A DNA stretch of 33,118 nucleotides, taken from assembly GCA_019120125.1 (NCBI GenBank), contig DWVR01000030.1, forward strand, positions 1 to 33,118, in the 5' to 3' direction. Every line of letters begins with the position of its first letter. Within the stretch, counting starts at the first letter, position 1. The position numbers and the translations under genes were made by a program. The notes under the pieces were generated by a model. That model had not been told where the DNA came from, ran no database searches, and was given only the letters and a program-made list of their open reading frames with translations. Shown piece after piece: positions 1 through 7,487 of this stretch. The DNA comes from Candidatus Phocaeicola excrementigallinarum. Its GTDB lineage: Bacteria > Bacteroidota > Bacteroidia > Bacteroidales > Bacteroidaceae.

Positions 1-20
1 ATTACGCAGAAAACATGAAG

Positions 21-93
21 AAAAAGAGAAAATACATATATCATGAAAAGTGCCTGATAATACGCATTTTACAGATATATATTTTCTCTTTTT
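21..93 (-). terminator. Long AT-rich hairpin downstream of mnmE, candidate terminator
   Basis: Bases 21-34 (AAAAAGAGAAAATA) are the exact reverse complement of bases 80-93, giving a 14-bp perfect stem that starts about 20 bases past the mnmE stop codon. The inner flanks are also A/T alternating and could extend the pairing imperfectly. One arm ends in a T-run on either strand, so it could terminate transcription from both sides. The stem is poor in G/C, which weakens the case for a classic intrinsic terminator. Confidence 0.35.
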
Positions 94-113
94 ATGATTT
101 TCTTTTCTTTATA

Positions 114-1523
114 TCACTTTCCGATGCAGAAACGCTTGAATATATTTCCGAGTACTTCATCTGTGGTAACTTCTCCTACTATATCTGACAAGTAGAAGAT
201 GCATTCACGGAGATCTTGGGAAATGAAATCACCGGATAGGTTGGTTGCCAACCCGTCCTGGACGCGGCGGATGGAATCGAGGGCGTGGGTGAGGGCTTCG
301 TAGTGACGGATATTCGTCACGATTACATCACCTTGCTGAATGTCCGGTAAGTGGGAAAGGTCGGCTAGGAGTGACTGGAGTCGGTTGACGTGAAGCTGTT
401 GCTTGGCCGATATGGCTATTGTATGCCAGTCTGTATCTGGGGTTTTCTTGATAAAATCAGGCAGGGTTTGGGGAACGTATGCGACTGTGTCACATTTGTT
501 CATGGCCAGGATAATCTGCTTATGCGTGAGACGGGAACGGATTTTCTCGTAAAAAAGACGGAAATCGTCGGCGGAACGTTCAAGATCATACATCAGGATG
601 ACAATTTGCGCCTGCTCCAATGCTTTGAAGCTTCGCTCGATACCCATAGCCTCGATGGTGTCATGCGTTTCACGGATTCCGGCTGTGTCGATAAAACGGA
701 AAATGATTCCGCGGATGTTCATCGTGTCTTCAATCACGTCGCGCGTGGTGCCGTGGATGTTGCTTACTATGGCCTTGTCCTCACCTACAAGTGCGTTGAG
801 CAGGGTAGATTTACCTGCGTTAGTCTCGCCGATGATGGCTACAGGAATGCCGTTCTTGATGGCATTCCCGGTACTGAATGAATTAACCAGACGTGTGATG
901 AGGCCTTCAATTTGTGAGGCAATAGTCTGCAACTCTGAGCGGTCGGCAAATTCCAGTTCCTCATGGTCGCTGAAGTCCAGTTCCAGTTCCATGAGCGAGG
1001 TGAGATGAAGGAGCTGGTCGCGCAGTTTGCCCAGTTCCCGACTGAATCCACCCCGCATCTGGTTCATGGCCAGACGATGGGTAGCTGCTGAGGTCGATGC
1101 GATAAGGTCGGCCACGGCTTCTGCCTGGCTCAGATCCATTTTCCCATTCAGGAAAGCACGCTGTGTGTATTCTCCCGGTCCGGCAGCACGACATCCATGA
1201 TGGATAAGGAGTTGCATCACCTGTTGGAGAACATATGCAGAACCGTGGCAGGAAATTTCGGTGGAGTCTTCGCCCGTATAGGAGTGAGGTGCGCGGAAAA
1301 GACTGACCAGTACTTCGTCAATAATTTCCCCTTCGTCGTTCTTTATGTAACCGAAGGTAAGGGTATAGGGATTGCGTCCGGCCAGTGGAGTGGAGGAGTC
1401 GCCTGCAGGGGTGAAGATGTGGTCGGTAATAGCGATTGCATCCGGTCCTGATACACGGATAGTTCCGATGGCACCTCCTTGAGCGGTGGCGATGGCACAG
1501 ATAGTATCTTGTTTGATGTTCAT
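114..1523 (-). CDS. mnmE: tRNA modification GTPase MnmE (TrmE)
   Basis: 469 residues, the normal MnmE length. With MnmG it installs the carboxymethylaminomethyl group on the wobble uridine of certain tRNAs, in the cytoplasm. The N-terminal folate-binding domain is followed by a helical domain carrying an inserted G domain: P-loop GETNAGKST at 232-240, GTTRD at about 258-262, DTAGIRET at 279-286 and NKCD. It ends in CIGK, the conserved C-terminal Cys motif of the family. I chose the ATG at 1523 (MNIKQDTICAIAT); an open frame extends 13 codons upstream to 1562, but those residues are not family-like and overlap the preceding gene. It is the last gene of a minus-strand run, 19 bases after the fRMsr stop. 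No mnmG is in the window. Confidence 0.97.
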   Translation of the reverse strand: MNIKQDTICAIATAQGGAIGTIRVSGPDAIAITDHIFTPAGDSSTPLAGRNPYTLTFGYIKNDEGEIIDEVLVSLFRAPHSYTGEDSTEISCHGSAYVLQQVMQLLIHHGCRAAGPGEYTQRAFLNGKMDLSQAEAVADLIASTSAATHRLAMNQMRGGFSRELGKLRDQLLHLTSLMELELDFSDHEELEFADRSELQTIASQIEGLITRLVNSFSTGNAIKNGIPVAIIGETNAGKSTLLNALVGEDKAIVSNIHGTTRDVIEDTMNIRGIIFRFIDTAGIRETHDTIEAMGIERSFKALEQAQIVILMYDLERSADDFRLFYEKIRSRLTHKQIILAMNKCDTVAYVPQTLPDFIKKTPDTDWHTIAISAKQQLHVNRLQSLLADLSHLPDIQQGDVIVTNIRHYEALTHALDSIRRVQDGLATNLSGDFISQDLRECIFYLSDIVGEVTTDEVLGNIFKRFCIGK

Positions 1524-1542
1524 TTTGTGTCTTTTTGATGTT

Positions 1543-2031
1543 TTAATTGTATAGTTCGTCAATCAGAATCCGGACAATCTCTTCCAGATATTCTTTGTCT
1601 GTATCGTCGAATGTATCCAGCTGGTCGGAGTCGATGTCGAGTACGCCTTTCACTTTACCGTGGGCGATGAGGGGGACCACAATCTCAGAACGGGAAAGGG
1701 AGCTGCAGGCAATATGTCCGGGAAATTGGTCGACATCAGGCACCACCATAGTGCGGGCTTCTGCCCATGCCGTACCGCATACGCCGCATCCTTTCCGAAT
1801 GCTGTAGCAGGCCACGCTTCCTTGAAAAGGTCCTAGAATAAGGTTGTCATTCTCCACCAGATAAAATCCGACCCAGAAAAAACCGAACGCTTCTTTCAGT
1901 GCAGCACAAGTATTGGCCAGTACACTTACTTCGTGTTTCTCGCCTTCGATGAGTGGGACAAACTGCTTGAGAAATGTTTGGTAGCGTGTTGTCTTGTCTG
2001 TAGTGTGGGTTTGTATGAAACTTGCTTCCAT
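1543..2031 (-). CDS. msrC: GAF-domain free methionine-(R)-sulfoxide reductase
   Basis: 162 residues, a single GAF domain of the fRMsr type, which reduces free methionine-R-sulfoxide in the cytoplasm using thioredoxin. The GAF core reads FFWVGFYLV, then LGPFQGSVAC, KGCGVCGTA, HIACSSLSRSEIVVP and VLDIDSD. Cysteines at 75, 82, 85 and 109 include those expected at the redox positions of this family; the KGxGVCG and HIACxxxSxSEIVVP contexts are diagnostic. It lies between a nucleoside phosphorylase (95-base gap) and mnmE (19-base gap) on the same strand, so it is probably co-transcribed. Thioredoxin reductase (14256-15203) could supply its electrons through thioredoxin. The symbol follows common usage; some annotations call it only a GAF protein. 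Confidence 0.9.
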   Translation of the reverse strand: MEASFIQTHTTDKTTRYQTFLKQFVPLIEGEKHEVSVLANTCAALKEAFGFFWVGFYLVENDNLILGPFQGSVACYSIRKGCGVCGTAWAEARTMVVPDVDQFPGHIACSSLSRSEIVVPLIAHGKVKGVLDIDSDQLDTFDDTDKEYLEEIVRILIDELYN

Positions 2032-2126
2032 TTTATTGTTTTATCGGTACACAAGTTCCCACGGATTTCCTTTCGCAGTCTTTCTTATTCACTTTGAGGA
2101 AATCTGTGGGGCCTGTGTTAAAAAAA

Positions 2127-3011
2127 TCAGATTCGGTCGAGTACCAATTGGATGAGATCGCCGATTTGGGCTTTATAACTTGTGTCGGCTTCCTGTTTTA
2201 CGCGGTTGGCGATGACCATGCATACGGTGGTCGCTTTGTGACCGAGCAGGAGTGAAAGGCCGGCCAGTGCGGAACTTTCCATCTCGTAGTTGGTTATCCG
2301 TTTGCCTTGGAATTCAAAGCTTTCGATTTTCTCATTCTGATGAGGGTCGGCGAGTGGGATGCGCAGACGTCTGCCTTGTGGGCCGAAGAAGCCGCCGCAG
2401 GCCACGGTCATACCTCGCACCATGTCGGTTTTTGCGATCCGTTCCACCAGCTCATGGTCGGCATGTACGGCATAGAGGGCCGGTGAGCAGAGATTGCCGC
2501 TCCATCCCAGATGGTTCAGCAGTGCACGTTCCAGCGGAAGGTCGCAAACGGCGTTACGTCCTTCATAGAAGTTGAGCAAACCGTCCATGCCTATGGAGAT
2601 TTCCGAGCAGATAAAGGTGCCTGCCGGGGTGTCGTGCTGCAATCCTCCGCAGGTGCCTATGCGCACCAGTTCCAGTTGGCGGAGAGTGTCTTTTTCCTTA
2701 CGGGATTGAAAGTCAATGTTGGCCAATGCGTCCAGTTCGTTCATCACGATGTCGATGTTGTCGCATCCGATTCCCGTAGAGACTACAGTAATCCGTTTGC
2801 CTTTATAGGTTCCCGTAGCGGTATGGAACTCGCGGCTTTGTACGTCACACTCCTTTGAGTCAAAGTAAGACGCGACCAGATCCACACGGCCCGGATCACC
2901 GACCAGAATCACCTTGTCCGCCAGTTGCTCAGGGCGGACATGAAGATGGAATATGGAACCGTCCTCATTGATGATCAGTTCGGAAGGTGGGAAATAGTGT
3001 TTCGTTTGCAT
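2127..3011 (-). CDS. Nucleoside phosphorylase (uridine phosphorylase-like, PNP_UDP_1 family)
   Basis: 294 residues. It probably splits a nucleoside (uridine or a related one) with phosphate into base plus ribose-1-phosphate in the cytoplasm. Visible family motifs are VGDPGR at 37-42 (phosphate binding), STGIGCDN near 78-85, RIGTCGG at 117-123 and NYEMESSAL in the C-terminal third, which carries the ribose-binding Met-Glu. At 294 residues it is longer than the roughly 250-residue E. coli Udp, with an extended N-terminus (about 30 residues before the core) that resembles Bacteroidetes homologues. Substrate (uridine, purine nucleoside or AMP) cannot be settled from sequence alone. It is 28 bases after floA on the same strand. 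Confidence 0.88.
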   Translation of the reverse strand: MQTKHYFPPSELIINEDGSIFHLHVRPEQLADKVILVGDPGRVDLVASYFDSKECDVQSREFHTATGTYKGKRITVVSTGIGCDNIDIVMNELDALANIDFQSRKEKDTLRQLELVRIGTCGGLQHDTPAGTFICSEISIGMDGLLNFYEGRNAVCDLPLERALLNHLGWSGNLCSPALYAVHADHELVERIAKTDMVRGMTVACGGFFGPQGRRLRIPLADPHQNEKIESFEFQGKRITNYEMESSALAGLSLLLGHKATTVCMVIANRVKQEADTSYKAQIGDLIQLVLDRI

Positions 3012-3039
3012 GTCGTTTCGTTTTTTTACTGGGGATTGA

Positions 3040-4041
3040 TTATTTGCCTATCGGGTTGTGGCCGGCCGGATGTTCGTCAGGACGTGCGATGCTGTTGCGC
3101 ATCTCTGTGTCGGCCTGGATATTCTTCATCCGGTAATAGTCCATGATGCCGAGGTTTCCGCTGCGGAAAGCGTCTGCCATTGCTTTCGGTACTTCCGCTT
3201 CCGCTTGGATCACGTTGGCACGGGCTTCTTCCGCTTTGGCCTTCATTTCCTGTTCCAGTGCCACGGCCATGGCACGGCGTTCCTCCGCTTTCGCCTGGGC
3301 GATGTTCTTGTCGGCATTCGCCTGGTCAATTTGCAGGGAGGCTCCGATGTTGCGGCCTATGTCGATGTCGGCGATGTCAATGGAGAGAATCTCGAAAGCG
3401 GTTCCGGCATCGAGTCCCTTGCGGAGCACGAGCTTGGAGATGGAGTCCGGGTTTTCGAGCACTGACTTGTGGTTTTCCGATGAGCCGATGGAGGAGACGA
3501 TGCCTTCGCCTACACGGGCCAGAACTGTATCCTCGCCTGCTCCTCCCACCAGTTGGCGGATATTGGCGCGGACTGTGACACGGGCTTTGGCGATGAGCTG
3601 GATGCCGTCTTTCGCTACGGCGGTCACCGGAGGCGTATCAATCACTTTCGGATTGACGGACATTTGTACGGCTTCGAACACATCCCGTCCTGCCAGGTCA
3701 ATACCCGTGGCCATCTGAAAAGAAAGTTCGATGTTGGCTTTCGATGCCGATACGAGGGCGTGCACCACCTTCTCCACATGCCCTCCTGCCATGTAGTGTG
3801 CTTCCAGTTCGTCGCGGGTAATGCTGCGCAGTCCGGCCTTGTGGGCTTCGATCATGGCCGGCACGATGACGTGTGGCGGCACGTTACGGATACGCATCAG
3901 GAATAGCTGGATCAATGACACATGCACGCCCGAAACCTTGGCCGAGAGCCAGAGGAAGAACGGCACATAATGGAAAAAGATGGCCAGGATGATCAGGGCT
4001 CCAATGGCCATGAATACGAGTGGTAGAATACCGGCTGTCAT
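3040..4041 (-). CDS. floA: Flotillin-like protein FloA
   Basis: 333 residues, the usual FloA (UPF0365) length. FloA forms membrane foci (functional membrane microdomains). The first about 32 residues are a hydrophobic membrane segment ([19 protein letters not shown]). An SPFH/band-7-like region follows, including [20 protein letters not shown] sequence and [14 protein letters not shown]. Next is an Ala/Glu-rich helical stretch around 240-300 (repeated [21 protein letters not shown]), typical of the flotillin coiled coil, and then a short acidic/polar tail. It is 23 bases downstream of nfeD, the conserved partner of floA in many bacteria, so the pair is probably functionally coupled. Confidence 0.95.
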   Translation of the reverse strand: MTAGILPLVFMAIGALIILAIFFHYVPFFLWLSAKVSGVHVSLIQLFLMRIRNVPPHVIVPAMIEAHKAGLRSITRDELEAHYMAGGHVEKVVHALVSASKANIELSFQMATGIDLAGRDVFEAVQMSVNPKVIDTPPVTAVAKDGIQLIAKARVTVRANIRQLVGGAGEDTVLARVGEGIVSSIGSSENHKSVLENPDSISKLVLRKGLDAGTAFEILSIDIADIDIGRNIGASLQIDQANADKNIAQAKAEERRAMAVALEQEMKAKAEEARANVIQAEAEVPKAMADAFRSGNLGIMDYYRMKNIQADTEMRNSIARPDEHPAGHNPIGK

Positions 4042-4064
4042 AATGTTGTCGTTTTAAAAGGTTA

Positions 4065-4547
4065 TTATCGGTTCTGGATGCCGCCTGTCGGTCTCACGTA
4101 GACCGTTCCGTTGTTGATGCGGACAATCTCCACAAGGGTCTTCTCATCGATGAATCCGTCAGTCGACTGCACCTCCACGATGTTTCCGTTGAAATCGGCA
4201 TTCCCGATGAGGGTCAGCCGCGTGACTGTGGTTCCGGTGTCGCCTGCTTTCAGGTCAAGGCCTTTCAGAGGGTCTGGCTTATAGTCGAGGGTCTTTTTCA
4301 GTGCCAGGCGGTCCACTGTCTTGGAGCGCATGAACCAGACTGTCACCAGCGCGATGCCCAGCGCGGAGCATGCCACGGAGATCCATCCGGCGGTCGTGCC
4401 TACGTAGACGAAAGCGTAGAAAATGGCATAAAGGATGCAGAGCGTGGCTCCGATTCCTGCCAGACTGATGCCGGGAACCAGAAATACTTCTACGGCGAAC
4501 AATATCAGTCCGCCCAGAATGAACGCGATGATGATGAGAGTCGACAT
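4065..4547 (-). CDS. NfeD family membrane protein (short form)
   Basis: 160 residues. Several hydrophobic segments fill the first about 90 residues (LIIIAFILGGLILFAVEVFLV; ILYAIFYAFVYVG; ISVACSALGIALVTVWFM). A C-terminal soluble OB-fold domain follows, with GDTGTTVTRL, GNADFNGNIVEVQS and LVEIVRINNGTVYVRP, typical of the NfeD C-terminal domain. It lacks the N-terminal ClpP-like serine protease domain of long NfeD proteins. Short NfeD proteins are encoded next to flotillin-type SPFH proteins, as here with floA 23 bases downstream, and are thought to interact with them at the membrane. It starts 11 bases after the stop of the upstream TPR gene, so the three are probably one transcript. Confidence 0.92.
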   Translation of the reverse strand: MSTLIIIAFILGGLILFAVEVFLVPGISLAGIGATLCILYAIFYAFVYVGTTAGWISVACSALGIALVTVWFMRSKTVDRLALKKTLDYKPDPLKGLDLKAGDTGTTVTRLTLIGNADFNGNIVEVQSTDGFIDEKTLVEIVRINNGTVYVRPTGGIQNR

Positions 4548-4558
4548 GTTTGGGAGTA

Positions 4559-5977
4559 TTACAAATGTTTCAAAGCTTTAATTTCCGTGTTCCGGACCTG
4601 AAGAGTCAGTCCGTCGATTTCCGAATGAAGTTGCTTCACCCGTTTTTCCTTGTCGAGTATGCCCGGTGCCAGACGTTCCTTTACGGCGCGGTTGCCGGAA
4701 GCGGCATAGTTGGCACGGATGCTTTCGAGCGATTCTTCCAGCGTTTTCAGGTCCTTCTGTTTCTGCAGCAGGATGCTGAACAGTTTACGGGCCTCAGTGG
4801 AACGGAAATCCGTCAGGCGGTGGTAGACGGAATTGTCGTTGACGACAAACTCAAAGTCCCCTTCGTCCTGCTTTTGCTCTTTGTCGTACAGAACCTGTGC
4901 GAGACGCTGTTTCCCGGAGCGGAGTTTGCCGGCGTCTCCCCATGTGTCCTTGATGGACGAGAGCCGGGCCAGGCTTCTCAGCTTGTCAGGGTCGGTGGTG
5001 TCATAGTCAAATACCACCTGGGTGGAGTTGGGGACGAACACATATACGCAGACCTTTCCTTCCGGCTGATAACGGTCGGACGCGAACCATCCCAGTTGGT
5101 TGAGGTCGTCAATCACATAGAGGTAGTCGTTGTAGGGCGAGTTGAAAGGGAAGCCCACATTGTCAGGCTTCAGATAGCTGCCGTCCTCTGCGTCATACCG
5201 AGTGATGAAGATGTCGTATCCTCCCAGATTCTCACCTCCTTCCGAGGCGAAGTAGAGCGTCACTCCGTCAGAGTTCATGAACGGATAGTTCTGGTTTCCG
5301 CCCACATCTTCCAGTCCCTTCAATGGAGTCGGGTTCTCCCATCTGTCGGTGAGGCGGAAGCTTGAGTAGAGACTTCTTACGCTGTCAGTATCCAGTCTTG
5401 CCATGAATTTACGGTCGTCCATTCCGTTTGTAAATTCCGTGCAGTCAGCTTCTCCTGTCATGGTTACCTGTCCGGCGTCCTTGCTTAGTCTGTAGGCTTT
5501 GAGAAAAGAGGCTTTGTCCACCACAAAACTGTCCACCACCGTCACGTTCTCCACGCCACGGATCATGCGTGCGCCCATACGGTATTTGGTCATCAGCCTG
5601 TCGGTGGACGAGGTGTCGCGTTTCTTGCGTTCCAGCCAATAGATGTGCTCCTCCAGATTCTCAATCGCCTCGTCAAAACGGTAAAGGTCATAATAGGCTC
5701 TGCTCAGATAGAGGTAGCCGTCGATGTATTTGCGCTCGGTACTCTTCTCAAGATAGGGTACGGACTTTTGCAGCTCGCCGGTCTCGTAGCAGCAGGCGCC
5801 ATACCAGTAGTTGTAGCTTGCGTTCGACGGCGCCTGTCTTACCAACCGTTCGAACACTGGCTTCGCTTTTTCGAACTCTCCGGCGTTAAACCATTGTTTG
5901 GCCTGATTGAGTGTCTGCGAGAAAGTCCCTCCGCAACAGCAGAGGGCGAGCAGTGTCAGTTTGTATCTTGTCGTCAT
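4559..5977 (-). CDS. Exported TPR and PD40 (WD40-like beta-propeller) repeat protein
   Basis: 472 residues. A signal peptide ends around residue 20-22 (LLALCCCGGTFSQ), so the protein is exported, probably to the periplasm. TPR-like helices occupy about 22-125 (AKQWFNAGEFEKAKPVFERL, YNYWYGACCYETGELQKSVPYLEK, YLYLSRAYYDLYRFDEAIENL). The middle holds PD40/beta-propeller repeats (YPFMNSDGVTLYFASEGGENLGGYDIF, QLGWFASDR). The end is a charged helical, possibly coiled-coil stretch (about 395-472). TPR plus PD40 architecture is common in Bacteroidota envelope proteins, often followed by an OmpA peptidoglycan-binding domain, but none is present here. It heads the nfeD-floA run; a -7 box lies at 6005-6012. 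Function is unknown. Confidence 0.85.
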   Translation of the reverse strand: MTTRYKLTLLALCCCGGTFSQTLNQAKQWFNAGEFEKAKPVFERLVRQAPSNASYNYWYGACCYETGELQKSVPYLEKSTERKYIDGYLYLSRAYYDLYRFDEAIENLEEHIYWLERKKRDTSSTDRLMTKYRMGARMIRGVENVTVVDSFVVDKASFLKAYRLSKDAGQVTMTGEADCTEFTNGMDDRKFMARLDTDSVRSLYSSFRLTDRWENPTPLKGLEDVGGNQNYPFMNSDGVTLYFASEGGENLGGYDIFITRYDAEDGSYLKPDNVGFPFNSPYNDYLYVIDDLNQLGWFASDRYQPEGKVCVYVFVPNSTQVVFDYDTTDPDKLRSLARLSSIKDTWGDAGKLRSGKQRLAQVLYDKEQKQDEGDFEFVVNDNSVYHRLTDFRSTEARKLFSILLQKQKDLKTLEESLESIRANYAASGNRAVKERLAPGILDKEKRVKQLHSEIDGLTLQVRNTEIKALKHL

Positions 5978-6004
5978 ATCCAGTCATTTTCCGTTAATCA
6001 GATT

Positions 6005-6012
6005 CAAATATA
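6005..6012 (-). promoter_or_regulatory. -7 box (TATATTTG) for the TPR/nfeD/floA operon
   Basis: Read on the minus strand this is TATATTTG, matching the Bacteroidota TAnnTTTG consensus. It predicts transcription starting about 20 bases before the ATG at 5977. No clear -33 TTTG box is visible at the expected distance. Confidence 0.5.
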
Positions 6013-6087
6013 CAACCTTTCTTTGAAACGGCTGCTTTTCCACGTTCTATTTTCTGAAAAAATTTTCATGAAATGATTCTTTTGATG

Positions 6088-6095
6088 TAATTTTG
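6088..6095 (+). promoter_or_regulatory. -7 box (TAATTTTG) upstream of the palindrome array and ttcA-like gene
   Basis: TAATTTTG matches TAnnTTTG on the plus strand, with only a weak -33 (TTTC near 6063-6066). If used, transcription would start near 6102 and the leader of the 6295 gene would be about 190 bases long, containing a 7-bp hairpin (6099-6105 with 6125-6131) and all five palindromes. Confidence 0.35.
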
Positions 6096-6140
6096 CGCCG
6101 GTTTTTATCAGACGTTCATTCGTGAAAACCGTCTCCCGGA

Positions 6141-6246
6141 AAAACGCCTAAGCGTTTTGAATAAAACGTCAAGGCGTTTTGTCCAAAACGTCCTTACGTT
6201 TTTCCTGAAACGTCCTTACGTTTTTCCTGAAACGTCCTGACGTTTT
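6141..6246 (+). repeat. Array 1: five 18-bp palindromes at exact 22-bp period
   Basis: Five units start at 6141, 6163, 6185, 6207 and 6229. Each is 18 bp with a 4-bp spacer (GAAT, GTCC, TCCT, TCCT). Units read AAAACGCCTAAGCGTTTT, AAAACGTCAAGGCGTTTT, AAAACGTCCTTACGTTTT, GAAACGTCCTTACGTTTT and GAAACGTCCTGACGTTTT; the consensus is RAAACGYNNNNRCGTTTY. Arms of 6-7 bp are strongly conserved while the central 4 bp vary. Twenty-two bp is about two helical turns, so all centres face the same side of the DNA. As RNA each unit would be a 6-7-bp hairpin with a small loop. A similar array lies at 32180-32263. This fills most of the 317-base gap between the divergent genes at 5977 and 6295. Confidence 0.95.
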
Positions 6247-6294
6247 TGGGGTATATCGGGAGCTTTGGGAATGAGACTGTTGAGTGTGACGATT

Positions 6295-7050
6295 ATGGAA
6301 GGGAAACAGACAGACGAAGCGAAATTGTGGCGCCGAATACAGACACGGTTCATCAAGGGAATCCGCCAATATGGCTTGATAGACGATGGTGACAGGATTC
6401 TCATAGGACTTTCGGGCGGCAAGGACTCACTGGCCTTGCTGGAGCTGCTGGCGGAGCGTTCACGTATCTATAAACCGCGCTTTTCGGTGGTGGCGGCGCA
6501 TGTGGTGATGAAAAATATCGCGTATGAGTCGGATATGGATTATCTGAGGGCGTTCGCGGAGGAGAGGGGAGTGCCGTTTGTCTGGGAGGAGACTTCGTTC
6601 GACCCGTCGACGGATACACGGAAATCTCCTTGCTTCCTATGCTCGTGGAATCGGCGGAAAGCGCTTTTCACGTTGGCCAAGGCTCACGGATGCAACAAGA
6701 TCGCATTGGGACACCACATGGACGACATTCTGGAGACCTTGCTTATGAATATGACGTTTCAGGGAGCTTTCAGTACGATGCCGCCGCGGCTGGTGATGCG
6801 TAAGTTTGACATGACGGTCATCCGCCCGATGTGTCTGGTGCACGAGGCCGATCTGAAGGAACTGGCGGAAATGAAGGGTTACCGGAAACAGATCAGGAAC
6901 TGTCCCTATGAGCGCGACTCGCACCGTGCTGACATGAAGTCGGTGTTGCACAGGCTGGAAGAGATGAATCCGGAGGCTCGCTACAGTCTGTGGGGAAGCA
7001 TGGGAAACATTCAGGACGATTTGCTGCCCGGGCGGACGGACAGGACATGA
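6295..7050 (+). CDS. ttcA: TtcA/TilS-type PP-loop ATPase, probable tRNA 2-thiocytidine synthetase
   Basis: 251 residues from the ATG at 6295 (MEGKQTDEAKLW); in-frame starts at 6271 (ATG) and 6265 (TTG) would add 8-10 unalike residues. PP-loop SGGKDS is at 40-45, which binds ATP to adenylate the target nucleotide. CFLC has C113 and C116, LGHHMDD is at 138-144, and C203 sits in NCPYE. These three cysteines fit the [4Fe-4S] ligands of TtcA, which makes 2-thiocytidine at tRNA position 32. It is somewhat shorter than E. coli TtcA (about 311), as Bacteroidetes versions are, so the exact substrate is an inference from the family. It is preceded by the palindrome array and followed 59 bases later by a DUF486 gene. 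Confidence 0.87.
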   Translation: MEGKQTDEAKLWRRIQTRFIKGIRQYGLIDDGDRILIGLSGGKDSLALLELLAERSRIYKPRFSVVAAHVVMKNIAYESDMDYLRAFAEERGVPFVWEETSFDPSTDTRKSPCFLCSWNRRKALFTLAKAHGCNKIALGHHMDDILETLLMNMTFQGAFSTMPPRLVMRKFDMTVIRPMCLVHEADLKELAEMKGYRKQIRNCPYERDSHRADMKSVLHRLEEMNPEARYSLWGSMGNIQDDLLPGRTDRT

Positions 7051-7109
7051 TTCCTGGTGTGATTCCTGTTGGTTGGAATTCTTAATTTTTTAAATTTTAT
7101 TGGATAACT

Positions 7110-7484
7110 ATGTGGTTACATGGTATTTATGCTGTAATTTTATTGGTGTTCTCCAACATTTTCATGACATTCGCCTGGTACGGGCATCTGAAAATGCGTG
7201 AGGAGTTCAGTTGGTTCGCGGCCCTGCCGCTGATCGGTGTCATTGGTTTCAGCTGGGCGATCGCGTTTTTTGAATATTGTCTGCAGGTTCCGGCCAACAG
7301 GCTTGGTTTCAAGGACAGTGGGGGACCGTTTGACATCATGCAGTTGAAGGTGATTCAGGAAGTGGTCACGTTGGCCGTGTTTACAGTGTTCTCGATGATT
7401 GCCTTCAAGCTTGAGCTGAAGTGGAATCATCTGGCGGCTTTTGTCTGTCTGGTGCTTGCTGTCTATTTCGTGTTCAAGAAGTAG
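7110..7484 (+). CDS. DMT family (DUF486) small membrane protein
   Basis: 124 residues with four hydrophobic segments (about 4-22, 36-53, 75-101 and 105-121). They include IYAVILLVFSNIFMTFAWYGHL, LIGVIGFSWAIAFFEYCLQVPANR and IQEVVTLAVFTVFSMIAFKLE. The FFEYxLQVPANRxG and KVIQEVVTLxVF stretches are characteristic of DUF486, a small family in the drug/metabolite-transporter-like superfamily. Its substrate is not known. The ATG is at 7110, 59 bases after the ttcA-like stop, in the same direction. The 3' end is 3 bases from the convergent stop at 7488. Confidence 0.9.
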   Translation: MWLHGIYAVILLVFSNIFMTFAWYGHLKMREEFSWFAALPLIGVIGFSWAIAFFEYCLQVPANRLGFKDSGGPFDIMQLKVIQEVVTLAVFTVFSMIAFKLELKWNHLAAFVCLVLAVYFVFKK

Positions 7485-7487
7485 GCG

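Noticed and set aside
1524..1562. Longer mnmE start at 1562
   Set aside because: The 13 extra residues are not family-like and overlap the fRMsr gene end; MNIKQDTICAIAT is the typical MnmE beginning.
6141..6246. CRISPR array
   Set aside because: Spacers are only 4 bp and similar to each other, repeats are 18-bp palindromes, and no cas gene is nearby.
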